Shown: positions 15,607-24,242 of the stretch, piece by piece
How the letters are laid out: every line of letters starts with the position of its first letter
Numbering within the stretch: position 1 is the first letter of the stretch
Assembly (NCBI RefSeq): GCF_000372965.1
Contig: NZ_KB890024.1
Coordinates: 4,428,304 to 4,492,303 of the forward strand
From: Hoeflea sp. 108
GTDB taxonomy: Bacteria > Pseudomonadota > Alphaproteobacteria > Rhizobiales > Rhizobiaceae
Length of the DNA stretch: 64,000 nucleotides
Direction: 5' to 3'
The notes under the pieces: model-generated
Told to the model about the DNA's origin: nothing
What the model saw: only the letters and a program-made list of their open reading frames with translations
The model's database searches: none
Made by a program: the position numbers and the translations under genes

Positions 15607-16407
15607 ATGGCATCAAGCTTCAACGTGCAGGACGCGGCCGGCTATGAGCAGCTGATGGGCCGCTGGAGCCGAAAGCTCGCGGTTCCGTTCATCGATTTTG
15701 CCGGGCTTGCCGATGGCGAAAAGGTGCTCGACGTCGGCTGCGGCACCGGCAGTCTGACCTTCGCGCTGGCCAAGGCTGCAAACCTCAGCGCAATCACGGC
15801 AATCGACTTCTCGCCGGTCTTTGTTGCCGCAGCACAGGCGCGCAACTCAGATCCGCGCATAAACATCAGCCAGGCCGATGCCTGCGCGCTGCCCTTTGAC
15901 GACAACGACTTCGACCGTGCGCTGGCGCTTTTGGTGCTGCATTTCGTGCCAGAGGCGCCCAGAGCGATCGCGGAGATGGCCAGGGTGACGCGGCCGGGCG
16001 GCGTGGTCGCGGCCACTGTGTGGGACCACTATGGCGGCATGCCCGGCATGCGCATGGTGGTCGACACCCTTGCCACACAAAGCGAAGCCGGCCGGCAGTT
16101 GCGCGCCCGCTATTGCTTCCAGCCGATGATGCAGCCGGGCGAGATGAAGGCGGCCTTCGCAGCGCAGGGACTGTCAGGCGTCGAGGAAACGCAGCTTTTG
16201 CAGCGCATGGACTATGCCGACTTCGCCGATCTCTGGGCGCCCATCGGCGCGGGCGAAGGCCCGATCGGCAAGTTTGTCGCCACGCTCGACCAAGCGGACA
16301 AGGCGCGTACGGAGGCGGCCGTACGGGATGCCTATGAGGCCGGTCGGCCCGACGGCCCGCGCTCCTTCGCCAACATCGCCTGGGCCGTGCGCGGCACCGT
16401 CAGCTGA
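15607..16407 (+). CDS. class I SAM-dependent methyltransferase
   Basis: A 266-residue methyltransferase of the UbiE/Methyltransf_11 kind. Motif I is VLDVGCGTG at about 40-48, an acidic residue ends strand 2 (AIDFS), and a DACALPF stretch is motif II. No target-specific domain is evident, so the substrate is unknown. GGAGG lies close to the ATG but inside a hairpin. The gene is monocistronic and converges on the quinone oxidoreductase gene. Confidence 0.88.
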   Translation: MASSFNVQDAAGYEQLMGRWSRKLAVPFIDFAGLADGEKVLDVGCGTGSLTFALAKAANLSAITAIDFSPVFVAAAQARNSDPRINISQADACALPFDDNDFDRALALLVLHFVPEAPRAIAEMARVTRPGGVVAATVWDHYGGMPGMRMVVDTLATQSEAGRQLRARYCFQPMMQPGEMKAAFAAQGLSGVEETQLLQRMDYADFADLWAPIGAGEGPIGKFVATLDQADKARTEAAVRDAYEAGRPDGPRSFANIAWAVRGTVS

Positions 16408-16421
16408 GGCATGGGGAAGCC

Positions 16422-17432
16422 TCACCCCACATCGAGCACGATCTTGCCGATGTGCTCCCCCTCTTCCATGCGCTCATGCGCGCGCCAGGCTTCCTTGAGC
16501 GGGAAGATCATGTCCATGACCGGGGCAACGCGGCGGACAGCGAGCAGCGGCCAGACCTGGGCCTCGAGCGCTGCAGCGATTGCGCCCTTGAACTCGGTGG
16601 TGCGCGGCCTGAGTGTCGAGCCGGTATGGGTCAGGCGCTTGACCATCAGCTTGGAGAAATCGGTGCTTGCCACCGCCCCGCCCTGCGTCGCGATCTGGAC
16701 GATGCGGCCGTCGACGGCGGCGGCATTGTAGTTGCGGCCGACATAGTCGCCGCCGACCATGTCGAGGATGACGTTGGCGCCCTTGCCGTCGGTGGCTTCC
16801 TTCACCGCCTGGACGAAATCCTCGTTCTTGTAGTTGATCGCCCGGTCGGCTCCGAGCTTGAGGCAGGCAGCGCACTTGTCGTCCGAACCGGCAGTGACGA
16901 TCACATAGGCGCCGAAGGCCGAGGCAAGCTGGATCGCAGTGGTGCCGATGCCCGACGAACCGCCATGAACCAGCAGCGTCTCGCCGGCCTTGAGCGCACC
17001 GCGTTCGAACACATTGTGCCAGACGGTGAAGAAGGTCTCGGGCACCGCCGCTGCTTCCGTGTAGGTGAAGCCCGCCGGCAGCGGCAGCGCGTTGGTCTCA
17101 TGCACCCTGGCATATTCGGCATAACCTCCGCCAGGGGTCAGGGCGCAGACCTGGTCTCCGATGCGCCAGCGACTGACACCGTCGCCAAGCGCTGCCACCT
17201 CGCCCGCGACCTCGAGACCCGGCAGGTCGGAGGCGCCTGAAGGTGCGGGATAGGCGCCCTTGCGCTGCTGCACGTCGGGCCGGTTGACGCCGGCTGCATG
17301 CACGCGGATCAGGATCTCGCCGGTGCCCAGTTCCGGCAGGTCGCGCTTTTCCGCCTTGAGCACGCGCGGTCCGCCCGGTTGCGTGATCGCCACCGCGAGC
17401 ATTTTCGCCGGAAGTTTGGCAGCGTTGGCCAT
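16422..17432 (-). CDS. NAD(P)H-quinone oxidoreductase (PIG3-type)
   Basis: A 336-residue zinc-free medium-chain dehydrogenase/reductase. The GroES-like N-terminus carries GVNRPDVQQRKGAYP (about 48-62), the signature of the PIG3/quinone reductase branch, and the nucleotide loop is HGGSSGIG at 156-163. It would reduce quinones with NADPH in the cytosol. A GGAG site precedes ATG 17432; a second Met at residue 11 is possible. It is divergent from a DUF1192 gene. Confidence 0.9.
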   Translation of the reverse strand: MANAAKLPAKMLAVAITQPGGPRVLKAEKRDLPELGTGEILIRVHAAGVNRPDVQQRKGAYPAPSGASDLPGLEVAGEVAALGDGVSRWRIGDQVCALTPGGGYAEYARVHETNALPLPAGFTYTEAAAVPETFFTVWHNVFERGALKAGETLLVHGGSSGIGTTAIQLASAFGAYVIVTAGSDDKCAACLKLGADRAINYKNEDFVQAVKEATDGKGANVILDMVGGDYVGRNYNAAAVDGRIVQIATQGGAVASTDFSKLMVKRLTHTGSTLRPRTTEFKGAIAAALEAQVWPLLAVRRVAPVMDMIFPLKEAWRAHERMEEGEHIGKIVLDVG

Positions 17433-17545
17433 CTCTGTCGTTCTCCGTTCCGTCCGGCCTGAACCGGCATTTGCATGTCCTTGCCCGCACTATGTATTCT
17501 CATTGGCAAATCAGGCAAACGCCTGTCCGAGGATGGAGACATCGA

Positions 17546-17740
17546 ATGGCGCTGTTCGACGACGACCCCAAGAAGAAGCCCCTTGCCCACGAGATCGGCC
17601 AGGACCTATCGCTGCTTTCGGTCGGCGAACTGAACGAGCGTATTGCCCTGCTGCGCAGCGAGATCGCGCGGCTCGAGGCCGAGCTTGGGGTCAAGGGCTC
17701 GACCAAATCGGCAGCCGAGGCGCTGTTCAAGCGCAACTGA
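17546..17740 (+). CDS. DUF1192 family small protein
   Basis: A 64-residue protein with the family layout: acidic/basic start MALFDDDPKKK, then a short coiled coil (about 25-50, LNERIALLRSEIARLEAEL). It is conserved in alphaproteobacteria and of unknown function. GGATGGAG lies upstream of the ATG. Confidence 0.88.
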   Translation: MALFDDDPKKKPLAHEIGQDLSLLSVGELNERIALLRSEIARLEAELGVKGSTKSAAEALFKRN

Positions 17741-17819
17741 CATCCAGTCGTCGCCGAAAAGCCCCAAAGGGGCGGTCTTCACGACCTGGCGCTCTATTGA
17801 TTCTTGGTGGGACAGTTCG

Positions 17820-19067
17820 ATGCTCGCAACCTACAGGCCGATCCTTTCGCTGCTTCGCGGCACAGCTTTCCTGCTGGCAGCGTCCGGGCTGCATGGCCTT
17901 CTTCTGCCGCTTCGCGGCCAGGAGGAGGGTTTTTCCACCACGGCACTCGGCCTGATGGGAACCGCCTGGGCCGGCGGTTTTGTTGCCGGTTGCTATTTCG
18001 CTCCGCGCGTCGTGCGCCGCGCCGGCCATGTCCGTGCCTTCGGCACCTTCGCGGCGTCGGCGGCGATCGTCGCCCTGCTGACCGGGCTGATCGTCAATGA
18101 ATATGTCTGGATCTTCCTGCGCGCCTTCACCGGCTTCGTCATGGCCGGCGCTTTCATGGTGATCGAGAGCTGGCTCAACGAGCGCGCCACCAACGAGAAC
18201 CGCGGCACCGTCTTCGGCCTCTACATGATGGTGACCTACGCCTCGATCATGGCCGGCCAGATGATGGTCGCCGGCGGCGACGTCAAAAACGCGTCGTTGT
18301 TCATGGTGACAGGCATATTGTTCTGCCTGTCGCTGATCCCGACAGCGGTCTCCAGCGCCGCCCACCCCAAGCCGCTGCAGGACGTATCACTCGACCTCAA
18401 GGGGCTCTATGCCAATTCGCCCGTAGCCTCCGTCGCCTGCTTCCTGATCGGCGTGGCCAATGGCGATTGGGGCACACTCGGCGCCGTCTACGGCGCCCGC
18501 GTCGGCATCTCGACACCGGAGATCGCCCTGATGATGAGCCTCGTCGTCATCGCAGGTGCCGCGCTCCAGATCCCGGTCGGCAAGATTTCCGACAGGACCG
18601 ATCGCCGCTACGTGCTGATCGGCGCCTCGCTTGCCTCGGCTGTCGCCGCTGTGCTGATCTTCCTGGTGGCGCCGCGTTCCGGCCCGTTCGTCATCGCCAT
18701 GACAGCCTGCTATGGCGCCTTCGCCTACACGCTCTATTCGCTGGCGGTGGCGCATGCCAACGACCACGCCAAGCCCGAGGACTTCGTCAAGGTTTCGGGC
18801 GGTCTGCTGCTGCTCTACGGCTTCGGCACCATGGTCGGCCCGCTGCTCGGCGCCTGGCTGATGGATGCGCTCAGGCCAGAGGCGCTGTTCCTCGCCACAG
18901 CCGCCGCGCATTTCGGCCTCGCCGGCTACACCGCGCTCCGCATCAGGCGCCGCGCAGCGGTGCCGATCGAAGAGCGCGAGGCCTTCAAGACCACGCCGGC
19001 CGACCGCGCCGCAACACCTGAATCGCTGCGCCTCGACCCCCGCCAGAAGGCCGACGCCGACGCATGA
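17820..19067 (+). CDS. MFS transporter (YcaD/UMF-like)
   Basis: A 415-residue, twelve-helix MFS protein. The N-terminal half carries ESWLNERATNENRGTVFGLY, a loop shared by the YcaD-type sub-family, and the central cytoplasmic loop has ISDRTDRRY, a motif A repeat at the second half. A hydrophilic C-terminal tail of about 45 residues follows. The substrate is not known. It sits between the DUF1192 gene and an ArsR-type gene, all on the plus strand. Confidence 0.88.
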   Translation: MLATYRPILSLLRGTAFLLAASGLHGLLLPLRGQEEGFSTTALGLMGTAWAGGFVAGCYFAPRVVRRAGHVRAFGTFAASAAIVALLTGLIVNEYVWIFLRAFTGFVMAGAFMVIESWLNERATNENRGTVFGLYMMVTYASIMAGQMMVAGGDVKNASLFMVTGILFCLSLIPTAVSSAAHPKPLQDVSLDLKGLYANSPVASVACFLIGVANGDWGTLGAVYGARVGISTPEIALMMSLVVIAGAALQIPVGKISDRTDRRYVLIGASLASAVAAVLIFLVAPRSGPFVIAMTACYGAFAYTLYSLAVAHANDHAKPEDFVKVSGGLLLLYGFGTMVGPLLGAWLMDALRPEALFLATAAAHFGLAGYTALRIRRRAAVPIEEREAFKTTPADRAATPESLRLDPRQKADADA

Positions 19068-19164
19068 TGGCCGGCCTCGGCCAGCATCGTGCGAGCGCCC
19101 GCGAGCAGCGGCGGAACTTCGACTCATGGTTGAGATTTCGGACATGTTGCGGCACAAAGGAGCC

Positions 19165-19428
19165 ATGAAAGCTGACGACTCCTTCCTGGCCATTGCCGAC
19201 GCCAACCGGCGCCATCTGCTGGAGGAATTGCGTCGCGGTCCGAAAACAGTCAGCGAACTCGCAGCCGGCCTGCCGGTGTCGCGCCCGGCGGTCTCGCAAC
19301 ATCTGAAAGTGCTGCTCGATGCCGGATTGGTCAGCGCCCGCGCCGACGGCACAAAGCGCGTCTATGCTGTCAGCACCGACGGCTTCAGGAAGCTCAACAT
19401 CTGGCTTGATCAGTTCTGGAACGCCTGA
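19165..19428 (+). CDS. ArsR-family transcriptional regulator
   Basis: An 87-residue single-domain winged helix. FLAIADANRRHLLEEL and SELAAGLPVSRPAVSQHLKVL are the ArsR helix-turn-helix core. No metal-binding cysteines (CxC) are present, so it is probably of the non-metal class that controls SRPBCC or metabolic genes. AAAGGAG precedes ATG 19165 closely; in-frame ATGs at 19144 and 19126 would add 7 or 13 residues. Its target is not obvious from the neighbours. Confidence 0.85.
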   Translation: MKADDSFLAIADANRRHLLEELRRGPKTVSELAAGLPVSRPAVSQHLKVLLDAGLVSARADGTKRVYAVSTDGFRKLNIWLDQFWNA

Positions 19429-19637
19429 CCGACGCCTGTGGTGGCCCCGGCCGCAGCAATTTGTCAGAAAACAGCGACTTTGCGCTACATCACATCAGTC
19501 AGGCCCAAAGGCCTCGCCCTGAATCGACCCGTTGCAAGTATGTCAGCCACTGGTCCCGGCGGCAGTAGATTCCGCCGCCGGCTGACTGATCCGCATGGGT
19601 TCATGCGCACCTATGAAAAAGATGAATTCGACGACCT

Positions 19638-19817
19638 TTAGTGCTGGGTCGGCTTTCCTTTCAATTTCTCAATCTCGTCCTTGAGGGCCAGCTTGCGACG
19701 CTTCAGCGCGACGATCAACAGGTCGTCCACGGATGGATGGTTCATCGCTTCGTCGATCTGACGAGAGACATCGCCATGCTTCCGCTGAAGCTCTTCAAGA
19801 TGGGATACAAGAGACAT
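19638..19817 (-). CDS. YdcH-family (DUF465) small protein A
   Basis: A 59-residue helical protein beginning MSLVSHLEELQRKHGDV and ending with the DUF465 signature LKRRKLALKDEIEKLK. It is too short to be found by simple length cut-offs. A GGGAG site precedes the ATG. A paralog is encoded divergently at 20055-20258. Function unknown; the family is probably a small coiled-coil adaptor. Confidence 0.88.
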   Translation of the reverse strand: MSLVSHLEELQRKHGDVSRQIDEAMNHPSVDDLLIVALKRRKLALKDEIEKLKGKPTQH

Positions 19818-20054
19818 GAATGGTGCTCCCTTTCATGGTTTCCTCGATGCACCGCACGCGAACCCGCCCACCGCAGACGTGGCTCTGTGACGGAACCGTG
19901 ACAGTTTGCCACCAGCCACCAGCAATGTCGAATAAAGTGTGGTAGCATTTCCTGACGAGGTGAAATGTGGTAAGGGCTTCGCGCCGGCGACAGGGAGTCG
20001 TCGACCCGCCTTCGGAGCGCCCCGGGTGCGCCAGTGAGTTTGCAGACGGTAGAC

Positions 20055-20258
20055 ATGTCGGAACAGGAAAAGGCCGAGATTCGTCTCGAGTTTGCACGCT
20101 TGAAGCAGGAACATGCTGATTTCGATGCCGCGATCAACGCGATGATCGCAACTGGCTGCGATCCGCTGCAGGTCCAGCGCATGAAAAAGAAGAAGCTGGT
20201 CCTCAAGGACAAGATCGCCCAGATCGAAGACCGGATCATTCCAGATATCATTGCCTGA
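20055..20258 (+). CDS. YdcH-family (DUF465) small protein B
   Basis: A 67-residue helical protein related to the divergent neighbour; both end in a basic-hydrophobic helix (here MKKKKLVLKDKIAQIED). ATG 20055 is used; an in-frame GTG at 20034 is an alternative, and neither has a strong ribosome-binding site. The pair lies just upstream of purE. No function is known. Confidence 0.85.
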   Translation: MSEQEKAEIRLEFARLKQEHADFDAAINAMIATGCDPLQVQRMKKKKLVLKDKIAQIEDRIIPDIIA

Positions 20259-20275
20259 GCAAGGCCACGCCTGAC

Positions 20276-20450
20276 AGCGCGGTTGATTGTGAGCGGCCGG
20301 TTCGGGCCGTCGGGGAGCCGTGTCTGGTTTTCGGGCCGATACGTCAGAGCGCCATGCATCCGGGCGGACGCATAAAGGACGCTCTGACCTGTTTGTACTT
20401 GCGCATCGTGCTTTCCGAAAACCGTGTCCGGTTTTCGGGCCGATGCGTCC
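20276..20450. repeat. compound palindromic repeat cluster
   Basis: Two copies of a GTTTTCGGGCCGAT-type unit (20325-20341 and 20429-20445) flank an inverted repeat with nine-base arms GTCAGAGCG (20343-20351) and CGCTCTGAC (20380-20388). Related units occur at 12327-12359 and 29593-29640. The cluster fills most of the gap between the YdcH gene and purE. Confidence 0.75.
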
Positions 20451-20507
20451 CAGTTTGGTTGCGGTCGACGCGCATTTCCGCTAAGCGCAGGCCTTGCAAA
20501 AGCAGGG

Positions 20508-21014
20508 ATGCCGCGCGTGAGCAAAGACAAAGTCGACGTCGCCATCATCATGGGCAGCCAGTCCGACTGGGCGACCATGCGCCATGCGGCCGAATTGCTC
20601 GAAGTGCTCGGCATTGGCTTCGAGGCGCGCATCGTCTCGGCCCACCGCACCCCCGACCGCCTCTATGAATTCGCCAAGGGCGCCAAGGCAGCAGGTTTCC
20701 GCGTCATCATCGCGGGCGCCGGCGGTGCCGCCCACCTACCCGGCATGACGGCTGCCATGACGTCGCTGCCAGTGTTTGGCGTGCCGGTCGAATCCAAGGC
20801 GCTGTCGGGGCAGGATTCGCTGCTTTCCATCGTCCAGATGCCTGCCGGCATTCCCGTTGGTACGCTTGCCATCGGCAAGGCCGGAGCCGCCAACGCGGCA
20901 TTGCTTGCAGCGGCTGTCCTGGCGCTGTCAGACGATGCGCTTGCCACCAGGCTCGACGAATGGCGTGCCGCCCAGACCGCAAGGGTCGCAGAACAGCCGA
21001 CGGACGACGCGTGA
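20508..21014 (+). CDS. purE: N5-carboxyaminoimidazole ribonucleotide mutase PurE
   Basis: A 168-residue class I PurE: MGSQSDWATM, VSAHRTPDRL and GAGGAAHLPGM are the three diagnostic segments (phosphate and AIR binding, catalytic His). It converts N5-CAIR to CAIR in purine synthesis, acting after PurK. ATG 20508 has only a weak site; a GTG at 20517 with AGGGA eight bases upstream is a credible alternative. Its stop overlaps the purK GTG start, so the two are coupled. Confidence 0.96.
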   Translation: MPRVSKDKVDVAIIMGSQSDWATMRHAAELLEVLGIGFEARIVSAHRTPDRLYEFAKGAKAAGFRVIIAGAGGAAHLPGMTAAMTSLPVFGVPVESKALSGQDSLLSIVQMPAGIPVGTLAIGKAGAANAALLAAAVLALSDDALATRLDEWRAAQTARVAEQPTDDA

Positions 21015-22096
21015 CCGCCCCCCTTCCCCTCGGATCGACCATCGGCATCATCGGCGGCGGCCAGCTTGGCCGCATGCTGGCGATGGCCGCCGCCCGCCTC
21101 GGCTATCGCATTGTGGTGCTGGAGCCGCAGGTCGACTGCCCCGCGGCCCAGGTCGCCAACCGCCAGATCGTTGCCGCCTATGACGATCCGGCGGCGCTGG
21201 ACGAACTGGCCCGCTCGAGTGCCGTCGTCACCTACGAGTTCGAAAACGTCCCTGTCGTGGCTGCCGAGCACCTGTCGAAGACAGTCGCGGTCTATCCGCC
21301 GGCTCGGGCGCTGGAAGTGGCGCAGGACCGGCTGGTCGAAAAGACCTTCCTCAACGGGATCGGGATATCCACAGCCGATTTCCGCCCTGTGGAAAACGAT
21401 AACGAACTGGCCGATGCCCTGAAGGCCTTCGGCGGCAACGGCATCCTCAAGACGCGCCGCATGGGCTATGACGGCAAGGGCCAGATGGTCTTCCGCAACA
21501 TGGCTGCCGGCGGCTTCGACGGCGCCTGTGCCTCGCTCGGCAATGGCCAGCTGATACTCGAATCCTTCGTCGCCTTCGAGCGCGAGATGTCGGTGATCGC
21601 CGCGCGCGGCACCGACGGCAGCATTGCCGTCTACGACCCCGCCGAAAACGTCCACCGCAGCGGCATCCTTGCCAGTTCGACCGTGCCTGCCGGGATCAGC
21701 GAACAGACCGCCGAGGCTGCACGCGACGCGGCGCGAAAAATCCTGTCGGCGCTCGACTATGTCGGGATTATCGGCATCGAGTTCTTCGTCATGCCCGACG
21801 GCGCGCTGCTGGCCAACGAGATGGCGCCGCGCGTCCACAATTCCGGTCACTGGACGGAGGCGGCCTGCGTCATCTCCCAGTTCGAGCAGCACATGCGGGC
21901 GGTCGCCGGCCTGCCGCTCGGCAATGCCAACCGCCATTCCGACTGCGTCATGGAAAACCTGATCGGCGACGACATCGAGAAGGTGCAGGCACTGCTCGCC
22001 GAACCTGACGTCGCGGTCCATCTCTACGGCAAAGCGGAGGCCCGTCCCGGCCGCAAGATGGGCCACTTCACCCGCATTTCGCAAAGCCGGCGCTAA
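21011..22096 (+). CDS. purK: N5-carboxyaminoimidazole ribonucleotide synthetase PurK
   Basis: A 361-residue ATP-grasp enzyme with IGIIGGGQLGRML near the N-terminus, KTRRMGYDGKGQ in the ATP-binding region and EMAPRVHNSGHWT near the active site. It makes N5-CAIR from AIR, ATP and bicarbonate, feeding PurE. The GTG at 21011 (GTGA overlap with the purE stop) gives the standard family length; upstream starts lie inside purE. Confidence 0.96.
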   Translation: MTAPLPLGSTIGIIGGGQLGRMLAMAAARLGYRIVVLEPQVDCPAAQVANRQIVAAYDDPAALDELARSSAVVTYEFENVPVVAAEHLSKTVAVYPPARALEVAQDRLVEKTFLNGIGISTADFRPVENDNELADALKAFGGNGILKTRRMGYDGKGQMVFRNMAAGGFDGACASLGNGQLILESFVAFEREMSVIAARGTDGSIAVYDPAENVHRSGILASSTVPAGISEQTAEAARDAARKILSALDYVGIIGIEFFVMPDGALLANEMAPRVHNSGHWTEAACVISQFEQHMRAVAGLPLGNANRHSDCVMENLIGDDIEKVQALLAEPDVAVHLYGKAEARPGRKMGHFTRISQSRR

Positions 22097-22122
22097 CGCA
22101 CTGGCTCGTCTCGCTGGCGCAA

Positions 22123-22494
22123 TCAATCAGAAGACCGCTTCAGCGTGCCAAAAAAGCCGATGATGCGGGTGATCCGCCTCTGGTCCCCGTCGACAAAGGC
22201 GATGTCCAGGCCTTCTGGCAGGGTCGATCCGTCAGGCATGACGAATTTCCACGCAAAGCGCGCGACCCCGTGATGAACATCAACGTCGCTGGTGCGTAGG
22301 ACACGGGCACCGGGATACCTGGCCTGAATTCCCGCGATATGCGCCAGCAGCTCTTCAGCGCCGTCGGCATGGGCCGACGGGTCCGTGTAGGTTGCGCCGT
22401 CGCCCCAGAGCGGCAGCAGCAACGCCCGCCGCTGCTCGGCGCTTTCAGTGGACCAGGCGGCGCAATATGTGTCGATGAGATGCGTCAGGGACAT
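22123..22494 (-). CDS. NTF2-like/SnoaL-fold protein
   Basis: A 123-residue cone-shaped NTF2-like domain. The start HLIDTYCAAW, the DGATYTDP strand and the C-terminal I-x-GFFG are typical of SnoaL_2-type proteins. Such proteins may be isomerases, hydrolases or ligand carriers; no catalytic pair can be assigned. It lies 26 bases past the purK stop, convergent with it, and 74 bases downstream of the reductase gene on its own strand. Confidence 0.8.
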   Translation of the reverse strand: MSLTHLIDTYCAAWSTESAEQRRALLLPLWGDGATYTDPSAHADGAEELLAHIAGIQARYPGARVLRTSDVDVHHGVARFAWKFVMPDGSTLPEGLDIAFVDGDQRRITRIIGFFGTLKRSSD

Positions 22495-22568
22495 TCTGCT
22501 TCCTTCTTCTTATGACTTGTGGGCGTGAGGCTGGACGACAACGCGACCAGCCTTGTTGTCCGACGATC

Positions 22569-23453
22569 CTATGCAGCTTTTCCAAGAAACTGCGACAGCG
22601 CCGCGAAGTCGCCGTGTACCTGGCCGGCCGCGATCGCCCGCTGGAAGATGAAGCCATAACCGTCAACCACGGAGCGGTCGATTCCGCGCGCATCCATGAG
22701 CCCCAGAAGGTGCTGGAATGAACTGTGATGGATGGCGATCGACGACAGCGTCTCCTCGTCGCTGGCAAAACGGCCGGCATTGGTGCGCTTGATGAGATCC
22801 GTGACGAGCCCTTCGACGACTGGTGCTGTCGCCGTCCACTGGCTGCCCAGTTCGCCCAGCTCGATCTCTTCGGCCTGGCACACGGCGATCGCATTGAGCG
22901 CGCCGAACAATGCCCCCCACATCAGGGCCAGCAGAGCGCTATCAAGCGCATTGGCTCGTCCGGGATCTTGTCCGACATGCTGGACATTGCCGCCCAATGC
23001 GCGAAAGACGGCATCGTTTTCCTGAAAGGCCTGGCTCTGCCCCGAGATCAGGATCGTAGCCGCATCCGTGCCGATGAAGTCGGGTGTCGCCATGATCGCG
23101 CCATCGAGATAGCTGGCGCCATGCCTGGCGCACCAATCGGCGACTTCGCGCGCGCCATGCGGCGTACCCGAGGTCAGTTCGACGATCAGCTTGCCACGGA
23201 TGGCCGAGGCAACCGCGACATCGCGCAGAATGTCGGCTGTCGCTGCGTAGTCGCTTACATTCACGATGACGATTTCTGCGGCGGACACGGCGTCCAGCAC
23301 TGAAGGCGCAATGACGGCACCGAGTGCCGCAAGCGGTTCGGCCTTGTCTCTTGTCCGGTTCCAGACGGTCGTGCGATGGCCCTCTGCCAGCAAGGCGCGG
23401 GCAAGGGCAGAGCCCATGCGGCCGGTTCCGACAACGGCGATTGAACGCTTCAT
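22569..23453 (-). CDS. 6-phosphogluconate dehydrogenase-like/imine reductase-type oxidoreductase
   Basis: A 294-residue NAD(P)-dependent oxidoreductase. The Rossmann loop is VVGTGRMG (8-14) followed by WNRTRDKAEPL, which favours NADPH. The C-terminal all-helical part resembles the imine reductase/beta-hydroxyacid dehydrogenase branch (RED_C). Substrate unknown. GGAG precedes the ATG. It is divergent from an HxlR regulator that probably controls it; an NTF2-like gene follows on the same strand. Confidence 0.85.
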   Translation of the reverse strand: MKRSIAVVGTGRMGSALARALLAEGHRTTVWNRTRDKAEPLAALGAVIAPSVLDAVSAAEIVIVNVSDYAATADILRDVAVASAIRGKLIVELTSGTPHGAREVADWCARHGASYLDGAIMATPDFIGTDAATILISGQSQAFQENDAVFRALGGNVQHVGQDPGRANALDSALLALMWGALFGALNAIAVCQAEEIELGELGSQWTATAPVVEGLVTDLIKRTNAGRFASDEETLSSIAIHHSSFQHLLGLMDARGIDRSVVDGYGFIFQRAIAAGQVHGDFAALSQFLGKAA

Positions 23454-23585
23454 TCCAACACTCCATATCAACTGGCGACGCGCCACGGCGCGACATTTGT
23501 CGCGACGTTGTGGAGGTATGCTGATATGGGCGGCGCACAATACGAACCTCGGCGTAAGTGGTCACCTGGCGGTAAGGAGAACACC

Positions 23586-23927
23586 ATGGACAAGACGGCG
23601 GACAATGGATTTGCCATGGCTGTCAGGATGACCGAAGGCAAATGGAAGGTAGACATCCTTTGCGAGCTCGGAACGGCATCGCGCCGGTTCGGCCGGCTGA
23701 GACAGTCGATTCCCGGCATCAGTGAAAAGATGCTGGCGCAGCAATTGCGTGAACTGGAGGCCGACGGGCTGGTCGACCGGAAAGTCTATTCGGAGACGCC
23801 GGCCAAGGTGGTCTATTCGCTCACCGAACGCGGCACGGCACTCAATGCGGCAGCAGGCGCACTGTGCCGTTGGGGCGAACAATTCGGCCTTCCCTGCAAT
23901 GTCGGGGACAAGACGGAATACGCCTGA
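23586..23927 (+). CDS. HxlR-family transcriptional regulator
   Basis: A 113-residue winged-helix regulator with the HxlR core: GKWKVDILCEL, RRFGRLRQSIPGISEKMLAQQLRELEADGLV. No second domain. AAGGAG lies six bases before the ATG at 23586. Divergent from the NAD(P) oxidoreductase, which is its likely target; HxlR proteins often sense redox or electrophile stress. Confidence 0.9.
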   Translation: MDKTADNGFAMAVRMTEGKWKVDILCELGTASRRFGRLRQSIPGISEKMLAQQLRELEADGLVDRKVYSETPAKVVYSLTERGTALNAAAGALCRWGEQFGLPCNVGDKTEYA

Positions 23928-24132
23928 GACGATACGGTCGCATTCTGCCGGCACGCCGACACCGGCCTTCCGATCGGAATCGATAGAATCGGAGACCGCG
24001 CCTGTCCCTCCCTTGCCCGGATGAGCGATTGGATTCCGGTGTGCCGGACACCGGCAAGTCCTCCCGCCGGCTTGGCCACGACCATTGCCGGCAAAAAAGC
24101 CGATCAATCCGCAGCGCAAAGCCCTCTCGCGG

Positions 24133-24161
24133 TTGACGGGCCCAGACTCCTCGTCTAAGAG
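24133..24161 (+). promoter_or_regulatory. probable rpmJ promoter
   Basis: TTGACG, 17 bases, TAAGAG. The -35 is close to consensus and the -10 is moderate. It predicts a start near 24168 and a leader of about 75 bases. Confidence 0.5.
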
Positions 24162-24179
24162 CCAGTCACACAAATTTGG

Positions 24180-24203
24180 GCGCGCTGTTGGGCGCGCTTT
24201 TGT
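24180..24203 (+). terminator. terminator-like hairpin in rpmJ leader
   Basis: GCGCGC-TGTTGG-GCGCGC followed by TTTTGTTT. It lies after the predicted promoter and 40 bases before the rpmJ ATG, so it may attenuate rpmJ, or simply end transcripts arriving from upstream. Confidence 0.55.
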
Positions 24204-24242
24204 TTCGGCCCGGAGATGGGCCCCATCTGACGGGTTAGTGAC

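Larger units (their letters stand above)
23928..24242. other. 315-base intergenic region before rpmJ
   Basis: No gene was found. The right half holds a promoter-like pair (24133-24161) and a terminator-like hairpin (24180-24203). The left half shows only short GC-rich inverted repeats around CCGGTGTGCCGG. Confidence 0.5.

Noticed and set aside
20663..22126. Minus-strand open frame of 487 codons opposite purE and purK
   Set aside because: purE and purK are certain. The antisense frame has no domain and spans both genes.
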